Source: QHVT01 sp036389275
Lineage (GTDB): Bacteria; Acidobacteriota; Thermoanaerobaculia; Gp7-AA8
Assembly (NCBI GenBank): GCA_036389275.1
Contig: DASVQE010000104.1
Coordinates: 1-64,000 of the forward strand
Length of the DNA stretch: 64,000 nucleotides
Direction of reading: 5' to 3'
In this document: positions 1 to 6,958 of the stretch, piece by piece
Numbering within the stretch: position 1 is the stretch's first letter
How the letters are laid out: each line of letters begins with the position of its first letter
Translations under genes and position numbers: made by a program
Notes under the pieces: model-generated
Told to the model about the DNA's origin: nothing
Seen by the model: only the letters and a program-made list of their open reading frames with translations
Database searches by the model: none

Positions 1-133
1 CCCGGACCCCGTCTGTTGGCCTAGCCTCCGCGACACTGCCTTCCAAGCACACGACACAGTGTCGCGGAGGCTAGGCCAACCAATGGGGTCTGGGGCCTGT
101 GGCCCCAGCCGCCGGAGGCCCCCGGTTGTCCTA
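1..133. repeat. Large palindromic intergenic repeat, copy 1 (cut by window start)
   Basis: This is the right part of a long palindrome seen in full at 20193-20367 and 43292-43475. The left inner arm (about 1-36) contains GGCCTAGCCTCCGCGACAC and the right inner arm starts at 59 with its reverse complement. The outer GC-rich arm (GGGGCC...CCGCCGGAGGCC) follows to about 130. The repeat ends in CTA at 131-133, which read on the minus strand is the TAG stop codon of the MFS gene. Its left end lies outside the window. Confidence 0.9.
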
Positions 134-1420
134 CGACGTCACTTCGCCTGGATTCTCGAGCGGCGTCCTGCGCACGATGAAGCCGAGGGCCACCATCGCG
201 AGCACGACGCCGTTGATGGCCAGGGCCACGGTGATCGACCAGCGCTGGGCGACGTAGCCGGCGATGAGATTGCCGATGGGCATGCCGCCGCGGAATGCGA
301 GCATGAAGATCGACATGACCCGGCCGCGCATGGCGTCGTTGGTCGAGAGCTGCACGAGCGAGCTGTAAAGCGAGATCACGCTGACGATACAGACACCGGC
401 CAGAAACGAGATGACCAGCGAGAGCGGCAGCGAGCGCGAAAAAGCGAAGCCCACCAGCAGCAGCGCGAAGGCGAGCTGCATCTGCAGCGCGACCTTCCCT
501 TTCTTCGTCGCGTGCGCGGTGGCGGCGACGAGCAGCGCGCCGGTCACCGAGCCGAGGCCGTAGGTGGTCATCATCCACGCATAGCCTTTCGCGCCCAGGT
601 GGAAGATCGAGCGCGCGACGACCGGCAGGAACGTCACGATCGGCATGCCGAGGAACGTGCCGGCGAATGCGAGAAACGTCAGCACCAGCAGCGTGCGGCG
701 CGTGGCCACGAACTGAAAGCCGGCCCGCATCTCATCGAAGATCCCGCGCCGCGCCTCCGTCCCTTCGACTTTCGGCGAGCGGATCAGCAGCATGGCGATG
801 ATCACGGCGAAAAACGAGATGCCGTTCACCGCGAAGCAGATCGCCGCGCCCCATGCGGCCAAGGCGATGCCGGCCAGGATCGGACCGATCACGCGCGCCA
901 GATTGAACTGCATCGAGTTCATGGCGATCGCGTTCGGCACGTCTTCGCGTTTCACCAGCAGCGGCAGCAGCGAGATGTATGCAGGGCCGCTGAACGACTG
1001 CGCGCTGCCGGTGAGAAACGACAGCACGAAGATGTGCCACACCTTCACGCGTCCCGACCAGATCAGCGCCGCCAGAACGAAGGCGAAGGTCATCTGCAGG
1101 TATTGCGAGAGCAGCATGATCTTGCGGCGCTCGAAGCGGTCCGCCACGACGCCGCCGAAGAGCGAGAAGATCAGCATCGGGCCGGTCGAGAGAAACCCGT
1201 CGACGCCGAGGAGCAGCGGCGAGTTGGTCATGTTCAGGACGACCCAGCCCTGCGCCACGGTCTGCATCCAGGTGCCGGTGGTCGAGGTGAAGGCGCCGAG
1301 CCAGACCAGCCGGAAGTCGCGATAGTGCAGCGCCGAGAACGTGCGCGCCAGCCGGCCGCGCGGCGGCGAAGAGCGTGCGTCGGACTCGAGGCCTTCCTGT
1401 TCGGGCAGCGACGCGCTCAA
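131..1420 (-). CDS. MFS transporter, EntS-like (MFS_3) exporter
   Basis: This is a 429-residue inner-membrane protein of the major facilitator superfamily, probably exporting a small molecule by proton exchange; its substrate is unknown. About twelve hydrophobic segments are visible. The N-terminal stretch HYRDFRLVWLGAFTSTTGTW and the loop ADRFERRK after the second helix are typical of the MFS_3/enterobactin-exporter group. The open frame runs much further upstream, but that part antisense-overlaps ruvC and is arginine-rich junk. I chose TTG at 1420 because it forms a TTGA overlap with the ruvC stop, which points to translational coupling. It is the last gene of an operon with trmB and ruvC, and its TAG stop lies inside the palindromic repeat. 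Confidence 0.88.
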   Translation of the reverse strand: MSASLPEQEGLESDARSSPPRGRLARTFSALHYRDFRLVWLGAFTSTTGTWMQTVAQGWVVLNMTNSPLLLGVDGFLSTGPMLIFSLFGGVVADRFERRKIMLLSQYLQMTFAFVLAALIWSGRVKVWHIFVLSFLTGSAQSFSGPAYISLLPLLVKREDVPNAIAMNSMQFNLARVIGPILAGIALAAWGAAICFAVNGISFFAVIIAMLLIRSPKVEGTEARRGIFDEMRAGFQFVATRRTLLVLTFLAFAGTFLGMPIVTFLPVVARSIFHLGAKGYAWMMTTYGLGSVTGALLVAATAHATKKGKVALQMQLAFALLLVGFAFSRSLPLSLVISFLAGVCIVSVISLYSSLVQLSTNDAMRGRVMSIFMLAFRGGMPIGNLIAGYVAQRWSITVALAINGVVLAMVALGFIVRRTPLENPGEVTS

Positions 1421-1917
1421 CCTCGCACCCGCAACCGCGCGTTCGTCCCGGCCGTGTGCGCGTGGCAGATCGCGATCGCCAGCGCATCCGATGCGTCGGT
1501 GGTCATCTTCAGCGACGCGCAGCCGGGCAGCAGCATGCGCACCATCTTCGCGACCTGCTCTTTCTCCGCGCGTCCGTAGCCGACCACCGCGCTCTTCACG
1601 GAGCTCGGCGAATACTCGAAGACGTCGAGCCGCGCGCCGCGAATGGCCAGCAGCACCACGCCGCGCGCGTGCGCGAGCTGAATGAGGCTGTTGACGTTCT
1701 TTCCGGCGAACGGCGTCTCGACCGCGACCGCGGCAGGCTGCGTCCGCGCGATGACTTCGCACAGGCCGTCGTGGATCATCGCCAGCCGCTCCGGCAGCTC
1801 CGCGCCGCGCCGCGTCGCGATCGTTCCCTGTTCGACCAGCGCGAGCTTGCCGCGCTCGTAGTCGATCACGCCGAAGCCGGTGTTCAATGAGCCGGGGTCG
1901 ATGCCGAGGATCCGCAC
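1417..1917 (-). CDS. ruvC: Crossover junction endodeoxyribonuclease RuvC
   Basis: RuvC is the Holliday-junction resolvase that acts with the RuvAB branch-migration motor. The product is 166 residues, the usual size. The catalytic acidic residues are visible: Asp in RILGIDPGSLNTGFG at the N-terminus, Glu in VAVETPF and the C-terminal TTDASDALAIAICH motif. I chose GTG at 1917 because the protein then begins RILGIDPG like other RuvC proteins; GGAAGG lies upstream. An ATG at 1950 in frame would overlap trmB by 26 bases. The neighbour trmB ends 8 bases before the start, and the next gene is coupled by TTGA. ruvA and ruvB are not in the window. Confidence 0.95.
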   Translation of the reverse strand: MRILGIDPGSLNTGFGVIDYERGKLALVEQGTIATRRGAELPERLAMIHDGLCEVIARTQPAAVAVETPFAGKNVNSLIQLAHARGVVLLAIRGARLDVFEYSPSSVKSAVVGYGRAEKEQVAKMVRMLLPGCASLKMTTDASDALAIAICHAHTAGTNARLRVRG

Positions 1918-1924
1918 ATCCGCA

Positions 1925-2509
1925 TTATGCCTTCCAGAAGCGGATCTCATAAATCGGCCGCCCTTCGGCGCGATATTTGGCCTCGTAATTCGTGCGTGGC
2001 GGATCGTCCGGCCCCGGCACGCGCCGCTCCGAGCGGAAGCGCGCCTCGACCAGCGGCGCCGCCGCCTCGAAGTACTCGCGATGATCGGTGACGTAGATGG
2101 CCATGCCGCCGCTCACCAGCACGCGCCCGATCTCCGCGAGCACCTCGGCGCGGATGATGCGCCGCTTCTGCTCCTTCTTCCGCGGCCAGGGATCGGGAAA
2201 GTAGATGTGTACTTCGGCGACCGAAGCATCCGGCACCATGCGCTGCAGCACGAGAAAGGCGTCGTGGTTGATCAGCCGGACGTTGCCGAGGTTGCGCTTG
2301 CGCAGACGCTCGGCGATGACGCGGTGGTAGTGCAGCGATTTCTCGATGCCGAGGAGATTGAGGTCGGGACGCTCCGTCGCCGTGGCGATCAGGAAACGTC
2401 CCTTGCCCGAGCCGATCTCGATGACGACCGGATGGTCGTTGCCGAACATCTGCGCGAAGTCGATCCGGTAGAAGCCGGTCTCGCGCGGATTGACGGCGAA
2501 CTCGCTCAT
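1925..2509 (-). CDS. trmB: tRNA (guanine-N7-)-methyltransferase TrmB
   Basis: TrmB makes m7G46 in tRNA with S-adenosylmethionine. The 194-residue product has the SAM motif VVIEIGSGKGRFL, the acidic LLGIEKS loop, the family signature HIYFPDPWPRKKEQKRR and a C-terminal TNYEAKY motif that places bound tRNA. Length and order fit the family. Its ATG overlaps the stop of the upstream gene (ATGA), so the two are probably translated together. The rest of the operon downstream is ruvC and an MFS exporter. Confidence 0.96.
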   Translation of the reverse strand: MSEFAVNPRETGFYRIDFAQMFGNDHPVVIEIGSGKGRFLIATATERPDLNLLGIEKSLHYHRVIAERLRKRNLGNVRLINHDAFLVLQRMVPDASVAEVHIYFPDPWPRKKEQKRRIIRAEVLAEIGRVLVSGGMAIYVTDHREYFEAAAPLVEARFRSERRVPGPDDPPRTNYEAKYRAEGRPIYEIRFWKA

Positions 2510-3006
2510 GCGCCGCGCAAGCTACCACGCCAGAACGGCGTCTCGTCGACCATGCGGCGGATGGCGTCGAGGAGCATCGGATCGTGCCGCAGCCGCGCGC
2601 GGATCCAGCGCGCGAAGCGGATGTCGCCGTCGTCGCCGCCGCTCTCGCGGAGCTGCGCGAGCCAGGCGTCGACGTCGCCGTCGTAGACGCGTACGAGCAC
2701 GTGGTAGCGCAAAAACTGCGCGACCATCGAGTGGTCGCTCTGCGGCATGGCCACGAGGTTGTTCGCCGCGCGCGTGGCGATCTCGGCGACGTGCTCGACG
2801 AGATCCGAATGCGTCGTCACGGCGCGCACGATCCTGCTCACGCGCAGGCGCCGGCCGCCCGCGCGCAGGATGTCTCCGGCGGCGATTTTCAGCCAGCGAT
2901 TGCGCGGCACAATGCGCTCGGCGAGCCGGGTCCGGGCGTCGGGCGCGAAGATCACGAATACGTATAAGTTCCTTGTTTTCCTTCGTTTGACTCCGATACG
3001 TTCCAC
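2506..3006 (-). CDS. Hypothetical protein coupled to trmB
   Basis: I do not recognise the family. The product (about 166 residues if GTG at 3006 is used) is soluble and basic-acidic mixed, with no signal peptide or membrane segment. The middle part reads LKIAAGDILRAGGRRLRVSR and the C-terminus is helical (RRMVDETPFWRG). It overlaps trmB by ATGA, which supports it being real. The frame is open up to 3087, so ATG at 3060 is also possible; I prefer GTG at 3006 because GAGG lies about nine bases before it and because it leaves an intergenic space for the divergent sigma-factor gene. A later GTG is not excluded. Confidence 0.6.
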   Translation of the reverse strand: MERIGVKRRKTRNLYVFVIFAPDARTRLAERIVPRNRWLKIAAGDILRAGGRRLRVSRIVRAVTTHSDLVEHVAEIATRAANNLVAMPQSDHSMVAQFLRYHVLVRVYDGDVDAWLAQLRESGGDDGDIRFARWIRARLRHDPMLLDAIRRMVDETPFWRGSLRGA

Positions 3007-3085
3007 TAGAACGTCCTCGTTGAGGGAGTGTGGAAAAAAGGGTGAACACCTACCTCCCATCGTGTTAACGTGACCGGAAACTTTC

Positions 3086-3607
3086 ATGTCGACACTGAGC
3101 AGCCCGCGGTCCGACGATCAGCAGTTCGAGGCGATCTATGAGCAGTATTTCGACCTGCTCCTGCAGATCGCGGTCTACAAGTTCCGCGTTCCGGAGACGG
3201 AAGCGGAGACGCTCGTCCACGATGTGCTGATGGGTTTTCTGCGGCGGCGCGACGAGGTCGCGGAGCTGCGCTCGTGGATGGTGGGCGCGATCTGTCACGC
3301 CAGCCGGCATTACTGGCGGCTCAATGGGCGGACCATCGGAACGGAGAATGACGAGGAGCTCGAGCGCCCCGATCCGGCGTCGCTGCGCATCCTCGACAGC
3401 CTGCCCGACCAGATTGCCGCGCGCGAGGCGCTCGAATGCCTCGGCCCGCGCTGTCGCGAGATCCTCCACATGCGGTATTTCGAAGGTTGTTCGATCATCG
3501 AGGTAGCCGAGCGGCTCGGCGTGCGGCCGAAGTACGCGCAGAAGCTGATCGGCCAGTGTCTCCGCGCGGCGGAGCAGTTGTACGGAGAGAAAGGACGGAT
3601 GCGATGA
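3086..3607 (+). CDS. ECF-type RNA polymerase sigma factor
   Basis: This is a 173-residue extracytoplasmic-function sigma factor. Region 2 covers about residues 15-80 (FEAIYEQYFDLLLQIAVYKF, then helices ending RSWMVGAICHASRHYWR). Region 4 covers about residues 110-165, with the helix-turn-helix ILHMRYFEGCSIIEVAERLG followed by VRPKYAQKLIGQCLRAAEQL. The ATG is preceded by GGAAA. Its stop overlaps the start of the TPR gene by ATGA, and no classical membrane anti-sigma factor follows. The TPR protein is therefore the likely partner or signal receiver; this is inference from the pairing. Confidence 0.9.
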   Translation: MSTLSSPRSDDQQFEAIYEQYFDLLLQIAVYKFRVPETEAETLVHDVLMGFLRRRDEVAELRSWMVGAICHASRHYWRLNGRTIGTENDEELERPDPASLRILDSLPDQIAAREALECLGPRCREILHMRYFEGCSIIEVAERLGVRPKYAQKLIGQCLRAAEQLYGEKGRMR

Positions 3608-4806
3608 GCAGCGACGCCGAGTCGAGCAACGTCGTCCCGTTCGGCCGCCGCCACCCCGACCCATCGCGCATCGCGGAGTTCGCCGCGACCGCGAGAAGGC
3701 TGCAACGGGAACGGGAGGAGGCGGCGTTCGTTGATGCACTGCTCGACGAAACGCCTTCCTCACAATGGCCCTTGCTCGCCGCGAACCGCGCCTGGCAAAC
3801 CAGCGGAGTGCTCGAAGCTCTCGGCAACCGCATCGCCTCGATCCTCGACCGCGATCCTCCTGAAGCGCTGGAGCTCGCCGTCCTCGAAACGCTGATCGCC
3901 GATGCGCTCGCGAACGATTCCTATCCGGCGGTGGTCGTCGCCCAGTTGCGCGCGCATGCATGGAAGGATCGCGGTCAGGCGCTGGCGTACCTCTCGCGCT
4001 ACGAAGAAGCGCTGGCGGCTCTCGACCGCGCCGAAGAGTTCATCGCGCACTTTGGCAGCCTGGCGCACGACGTGGCCATCGTGCGCTTCGTCCGCGCGAC
4101 TACGCTGCAGGAGGTCGGCCGCTACGACGAGTCCTTTACGCTGCTGCACGAGTGCAGAATCGTCTTTCGAGATTACGGCGACGGCCGCCGCTACTTCCTC
4201 TGCCGCCTGGCTGAAGGCGTCTTGCTCCATCGTCTGAAGCGCTACGCCGCCGCGCGCGAGCAATATCTGCTGCTTCTGGCCGGCATGAACGAAGATGTCG
4301 ATCCCGTCGACGTCGCGTGTCTGCACAATGTGATCGGGCACTGTTCGGTCGACCTGCGCGACTTTGACAACGCCGAGGTTCATCTCGAGCGAGCAGCGGC
4401 GATGTTCCGCGAGCTCGGCCAGCCGCTGCAGGCCGCGAAGGCGGAGAATGGGCGCGGAAAGCTGTTCCTTGCGCGCGGCGAGCTCGCCCGCGGAATCGCG
4501 CATCTGCACGCGGTGCGGCAGGAGTTTCTCGCGGCAGGAATGGTCGAGCACGCGGGCATCTGCGGCATCGATATCGTCGAGGCGCTGCTCAACCGCCGTG
4601 CAGCAGCGGCCGCGGAAACGCTGGCGCGAACGCTCGTGCTGGAATTCACGGCGGCCGGATTGAACGGACGCGCCATCTCGGCACTCGCATATCTCCGCGA
4701 TGCGATCATTGCGCGCAGAGCATCCCCGGCCGTTGCCATGCAGGTCCGCGAGTACATCGTCTCGCTCCGGCGTTGCCCGGAGCGAGACTTCGTCGCGACA
4801 GCCTGA
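3604..4806 (+). CDS. TPR-repeat protein paired with ECF sigma factor
   Basis: This is a 400-residue cytoplasmic protein without signal peptide. From about residue 125 it is built of tetratricopeptide-like helix pairs (ALAYLSRYEEALAALDRAEE, TLQEVGRYDESFTLLHECR, RLKRYAAAREQYLLLLAG, DLRDFDNAEVHLERAAAMF). The first roughly 110 residues are helical and less repetitive. It starts in the stop codon of the sigma-factor gene, so the two are co-translated. TPR arrays bind proteins, so a role in holding or releasing the sigma factor is plausible but not shown. It ends exactly where the convergent peptide gene ends, with no base between the stops. Confidence 0.85.
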   Translation: MSSDAESSNVVPFGRRHPDPSRIAEFAATARRLQREREEAAFVDALLDETPSSQWPLLAANRAWQTSGVLEALGNRIASILDRDPPEALELAVLETLIADALANDSYPAVVVAQLRAHAWKDRGQALAYLSRYEEALAALDRAEEFIAHFGSLAHDVAIVRFVRATTLQEVGRYDESFTLLHECRIVFRDYGDGRRYFLCRLAEGVLLHRLKRYAAAREQYLLLLAGMNEDVDPVDVACLHNVIGHCSVDLRDFDNAEVHLERAAAMFRELGQPLQAAKAENGRGKLFLARGELARGIAHLHAVRQEFLAAGMVEHAGICGIDIVEALLNRRAAAAAETLARTLVLEFTAAGLNGRAISALAYLRDAIIARRASPAVAMQVREYIVSLRRCPERDFVATA

Positions 4807-4986
4807 TTACGGCCGCGGAATCGTGAGCATGTCGCCGAGCGCGTGCACGACGCGCTTTGCGATACGAAGCACCGGATTCGGATCCGGATCCCGCGGACCG
4901 CCCGGACGTGCGAACGCCGGGGCCGACACCGCGATCAACAGCGACACCACGACCACACCACGAGCCCACTTCGACACATTGCGCAT
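4807..4986 (-). CDS. Small secreted peptide, tandem paralogue A (59 aa)
   Basis: This short gene encodes a 59-residue peptide with a clear signal sequence: a basic start (MRNVSKWARG), a hydrophobic core and a cleavage-like site after APAFA. The predicted mature part is about 33 residues, begins RPGGPRDPDPNPV, then has a cationic amphipathic stretch (LRIAKRVVHALGDML) and ends TIPRP. GGAGG stands at the right distance before the ATG (minus strand). Two near-identical genes lie upstream. The high identity with changes mostly in the mature part supports a real coding gene. I do not know the family. A secreted signal or membrane-active peptide is possible, but this is inference. Confidence 0.82.
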   Translation of the reverse strand: MRNVSKWARGVVVVSLLIAVSAPAFARPGGPRDPDPNPVLRIAKRVVHALGDMLTIPRP

Positions 4987-5049
4987 AAGCCCTCCTCTTC
5001 CGGCCGTCGGCCGGCAGCGAAAATTTGAGAAGGGCGCCCTCTACCTGTC

Positions 5050-5078
5050 GGTGTGACGGAAATGCGATTTATGTCACC
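5050..5078 (-). promoter_or_regulatory. Imperfect inverted repeat in leader of peptide A
   Basis: On the plus strand this reads GGTGTGACGGAAA, eight variable bases, then ATGTCACC. The ends are imperfect inverted repeats of each other. The same 29-base layout recurs at 5556-5584 upstream of paralogue C, so it is probably a regulatory site or RNA structure shared by the array. Confidence 0.55.
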
Positions 5079-5096
5079 TGCGAATGTGCAGGGACG
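5071..5096. repeat. 26-bp leader repeat (also at 5325-5350)
   Basis: ATGTCACCTG, one variable base, then GAATGTGCAGGGACG occurs here and again at 5325-5350. One copy lies in the leader of paralogue A and the other in the leader of paralogue B. It shows that the leader was duplicated together with the peptide gene. Confidence 0.8.
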
Positions 5097-5134
5097 TGCA
5101 CATTAACGGCAGCGAGAAGGCGCGCGAACGATCC

Positions 5135-5314
5135 TCACGGCTTCGGGATGGTGAGCCCGTCGCCGAGCGCGTGCAGGATCCGCAGCGTGATCCGCACGAT
5201 CGGATTCGGGTTCGGATCACGCGGCCCATCCGGCCGCGCGAACGCCGGCGCCGCGATCGCCATCAACAACGACACCACGACCACACCACGAGCCCACTTC
5301 GACACATTGCGCAT
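5135..5314 (-). CDS. Small secreted peptide, tandem paralogue B (59 aa)
   Basis: This is the second of three tandem 59-residue peptides. The signal sequence is almost identical to that of the others (start MRNVSKWARG, end AAPAFA). The mature part begins RPDGPRDPNPNPI, continues VRITLRILHALGDGL and ends TIPKP. AGGAGG precedes the ATG by a short spacer on the minus strand. It is closer to paralogue C than to A. Together the three genes make a minus-strand array, probably transcribed from upstream of 5536 or from each leader. Function unknown. Confidence 0.82.
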   Translation of the reverse strand: MRNVSKWARGVVVVSLLMAIAAPAFARPDGPRDPNPNPIVRITLRILHALGDGLTIPKP

Positions 5315-5356
5315 AAGTCCTCCTATGTCACCTGTGAATGTGCAGGGACGCGCGCC

Positions 5357-5536
5357 TCACGGGCGCGGAATCGTCAGGCCGTCGCCGAGCGCGCGGATGA
5401 TCCGCAACGTGATCCGCACGACCGGATTCGGATTCGGGTCCCGCGGCCCGTCCGGCCGCGCGAACGCCGGCGCCGACACCGCCATCAACAACGACACCAC
5501 GACCACACCACGAGCCCACTTCGACACACTGCGCAT
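5357..5536 (-). CDS. Small secreted peptide, tandem paralogue C (59 aa)
   Basis: This is the first gene of the array in transcription order. It encodes a 59-residue peptide starting MRSVSKWARG, with signal-peptide end SAPAFA and a mature part RPDGPRDPNPNPV...RITLRIIRALGDGL...TIPRP. GGAG lies before the ATG. The frame is open further upstream to 5707, but that extension runs into the rsgA remnant and the conserved paralogue starts fix the start at 5536. The conserved PRDPNPNP motif followed by an amphipathic basic helix is the common feature of all three peptides. Confidence 0.82.
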   Translation of the reverse strand: MRSVSKWARGVVVVSLLMAVSAPAFARPDGPRDPNPNPVVRITLRIIRALGDGLTIPRP

Positions 5537-5555
5537 AACGTAATCCTCCAGCTTG

Positions 5556-5584
5556 GGTGTGACGGAAAGCGGCGGGATGTCACC
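5556..5584 (-). promoter_or_regulatory. Imperfect inverted repeat in leader of peptide C
   Basis: On the plus strand it reads GGTGTGACGGAAA, eight variable bases, then ATGTCACC, matching 5050-5078 outside the variable centre. It lies about 20 bases upstream of the start of paralogue C and so within the expected promoter or leader. Confidence 0.55.
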
Positions 5585-5588
5585 GGAC

Positions 5589-5634
5589 GGAGTTCCTCGC
5601 AGGGATCGAGGGAAGGCGCCACTCGAGGAACTCC
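5589..5634. repeat. GTTCCTCG-type hairpin
   Basis: GGAGTTCCTCG at 5589-5599 pairs perfectly with CGAGGAACTCC at 5624-5634 around a 24-base loop. The motif is the same as in the hairpins at 40005-40039 and 61641-61729. It stands exactly where the rsgA remnant loses its similarity and before the peptide array, so it may be a terminator or a small insertion. Confidence 0.65.
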
Positions 5635-5643
5635 GAGGAACAT

Positions 5644-5900
5644 GAGGTACGTGCCGCCGCCGAAGTCGTAGAGCGTCGAGGCGGTCGTGGTGTGGCGGCC
5701 GGTGCATCGCTTGTGCAGCGTGTTGGTGGCGAGCTGCAGCGACTCGTCGTGCGCGTTGAGGATCGACGACTGCCGACGCCGCTGTGGCCGACGAGCGCGG
5801 CGAGCTTGCCGCGCACCTCGTCGCGCACCTGGGCGAGACCTTCGCCCGTGCGCGGCACGCCGAGCTCGCGGTACGCCGCCTGGCTGCGCGACGGCCGCAT
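5644..5900 (-). pseudogene. Fragment of ribosome small-subunit GTPase RsgA
   Basis: Two open frames on the minus strand join into the middle of an RsgA GTPase. The first, to about 5769, gives TGEGLAQVRDEVRGKLAALV and then GHSGVG. The second gives SSILNAHDE..., the family signature GRHTTTASTLYDFGGGTYL and then stops matching. They are separated by loss of one A in the Walker A lysine codon (GGC-AG-TCG instead of GGC-AAG-TCG). The N-terminal OB-fold, the downstream DTPG motif and the zinc domain are missing. It is therefore a doubly truncated, frameshifted relic. The rest of 5537-6007 holds only the hairpin, the peptide leader and about 100 bases without recognisable content. Confidence 0.75.
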
Positions 5901-6007
5901 CGCGCCGGAGCGGCCGGTCTACATCGTCGCCGAGCGCCGCTGGGATACAGCGGAGAACCTCGTCAGCGTGGCCACGCCGCCGCCGCGAGCCTGCTCGCGT
6001 GGCTGCG

Positions 6008-6958
6008 CTAGGCCGGCGTACCGAACTGCACCCGTCCCAGCACGCTCTCCGCCGCATCGTGCGGGTTGTTCGCTTTCCGCAGGACGTCCTCGAGCAGTTG
6101 CTCGTAGGCGTCGCGGGTGATGGTGCCGCCGATGAGGCGTTGCATGAAGCGCTCTTTGAGCTGGGTCTCGATGCGGATGCGGACGCGGTCGCGGTTGCGG
6201 CGGTCGAGCTCTCCGGAGCGCAGCGAATAGTCAAGATGTTGACCGATGGCGGCGTCGAGCTCCGGGATGCCGTCGCCGCGCGAGGCCACGGTCTTCACGA
6301 TCGGCGGCACCCAGTCGCCATGCTCCTCGACCAGCGACATCATCATCGTCACCTCGGTGACGGTCTTGTCGGCGCCGGGGCGGTCGGCTTTGTTCACCAC
6401 GAAGACGTCGCCGATCTCCATGATCCCGGCCTTGATGGCCTGGATGTCGTCGCCCATACCGGGGACGAGCACGACCAGATTGGTCTGCACGGTGCGGACG
6501 ACCTCGACCTCGTCCTGCCCGACGCCGACCGTCTCCACCAGCACCAGGTCGAAGCCGGCCGCGTCGAGCAGATCGACGACGTCGTTGGTGGCGCTGGCCA
6601 GCCCGCCGAGGAAGCCGCGGGTGGCCATCGAGCGGATGAAGACCCCGCGGTCGGTGTAGAGATCGGACATGCGGATGCGATCGCCGAGGATGGCGCCGCC
6701 GGTGAAGGGAGAGGTCGGGTCGACGGCGATGATGCCGACGCGCTTCTCCTGCCTGCGGTAGAAGCGGGCCATGGCCGCCACCAGCGTCGACTTGCCGGCG
6801 CCGGGCGAGCCGGTCACGCCGACGATGCGCGCGCGGCCGGTGGACGGATAGATCTCCGCAAGCAGGCGCGCGGCCCGCTCGTCGCCGCTCTCCACGAGCG
6901 AGATCGCCTGCGCCAGCGCGCGCGTCCGCCCGGAGAGCACGCCCTCGGCAATCGTCAT
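6008..6958 (-). CDS. meaB: MeaB-type GTPase (methylmalonyl-CoA mutase chaperone)
   Basis: MeaB/ArgK proteins are G3E-family GTPases that protect and reload B12-dependent acyl-CoA mutases. The product is 316 residues. Visible motifs are Walker A (VTGSPGAGKST, about residues 48-58), the switch region IAVDPTSPFTGGAILGDRIR, VETVGVGQDE and the base-recognition motif NKAD. It starts within the stop of the acyl-CoA dehydrogenase gene (ATGA overlap), linking it to acyl-CoA breakdown. The mutase itself is not in the window. The old annotation as an arginine/ornithine transport kinase does not fit current knowledge of the family. Confidence 0.94.
   Translation of the reverse strand: MTIAEGVLSGRTRALAQAISLVESGDERAARLLAEIYPSTGRARIVGVTGSPGAGKSTLVAAMARFYRRQEKRVGIIAVDPTSPFTGGAILGDRIRMSDLYTDRGVFIRSMATRGFLGGLASATNDVVDLLDAAGFDLVLVETVGVGQDEVEVVRTVQTNLVVLVPGMGDDIQAIKAGIMEIGDVFVVNKADRPGADKTVTEVTMMMSLVEEHGDWVPPIVKTVASRGDGIPELDAAIGQHLDYSLRSGELDRRNRDRVRIRIETQLKERFMQRLIGGTITRDAYEQLLEDVLRKANNPHDAAESVLGRVQFGTPA

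Noticed and set aside
1..133. The long palindromes as insertion sequences or tRNA-like genes
   Set aside because: They encode no protein, have no target-site duplication that I can see, and the fold is a simple long hairpin, not a cloverleaf.
5692..6120. Plus-strand open frames across the rsgA relic
   Set aside because: They show no family pattern, whereas the minus strand gives the clear RsgA signatures in two frames.
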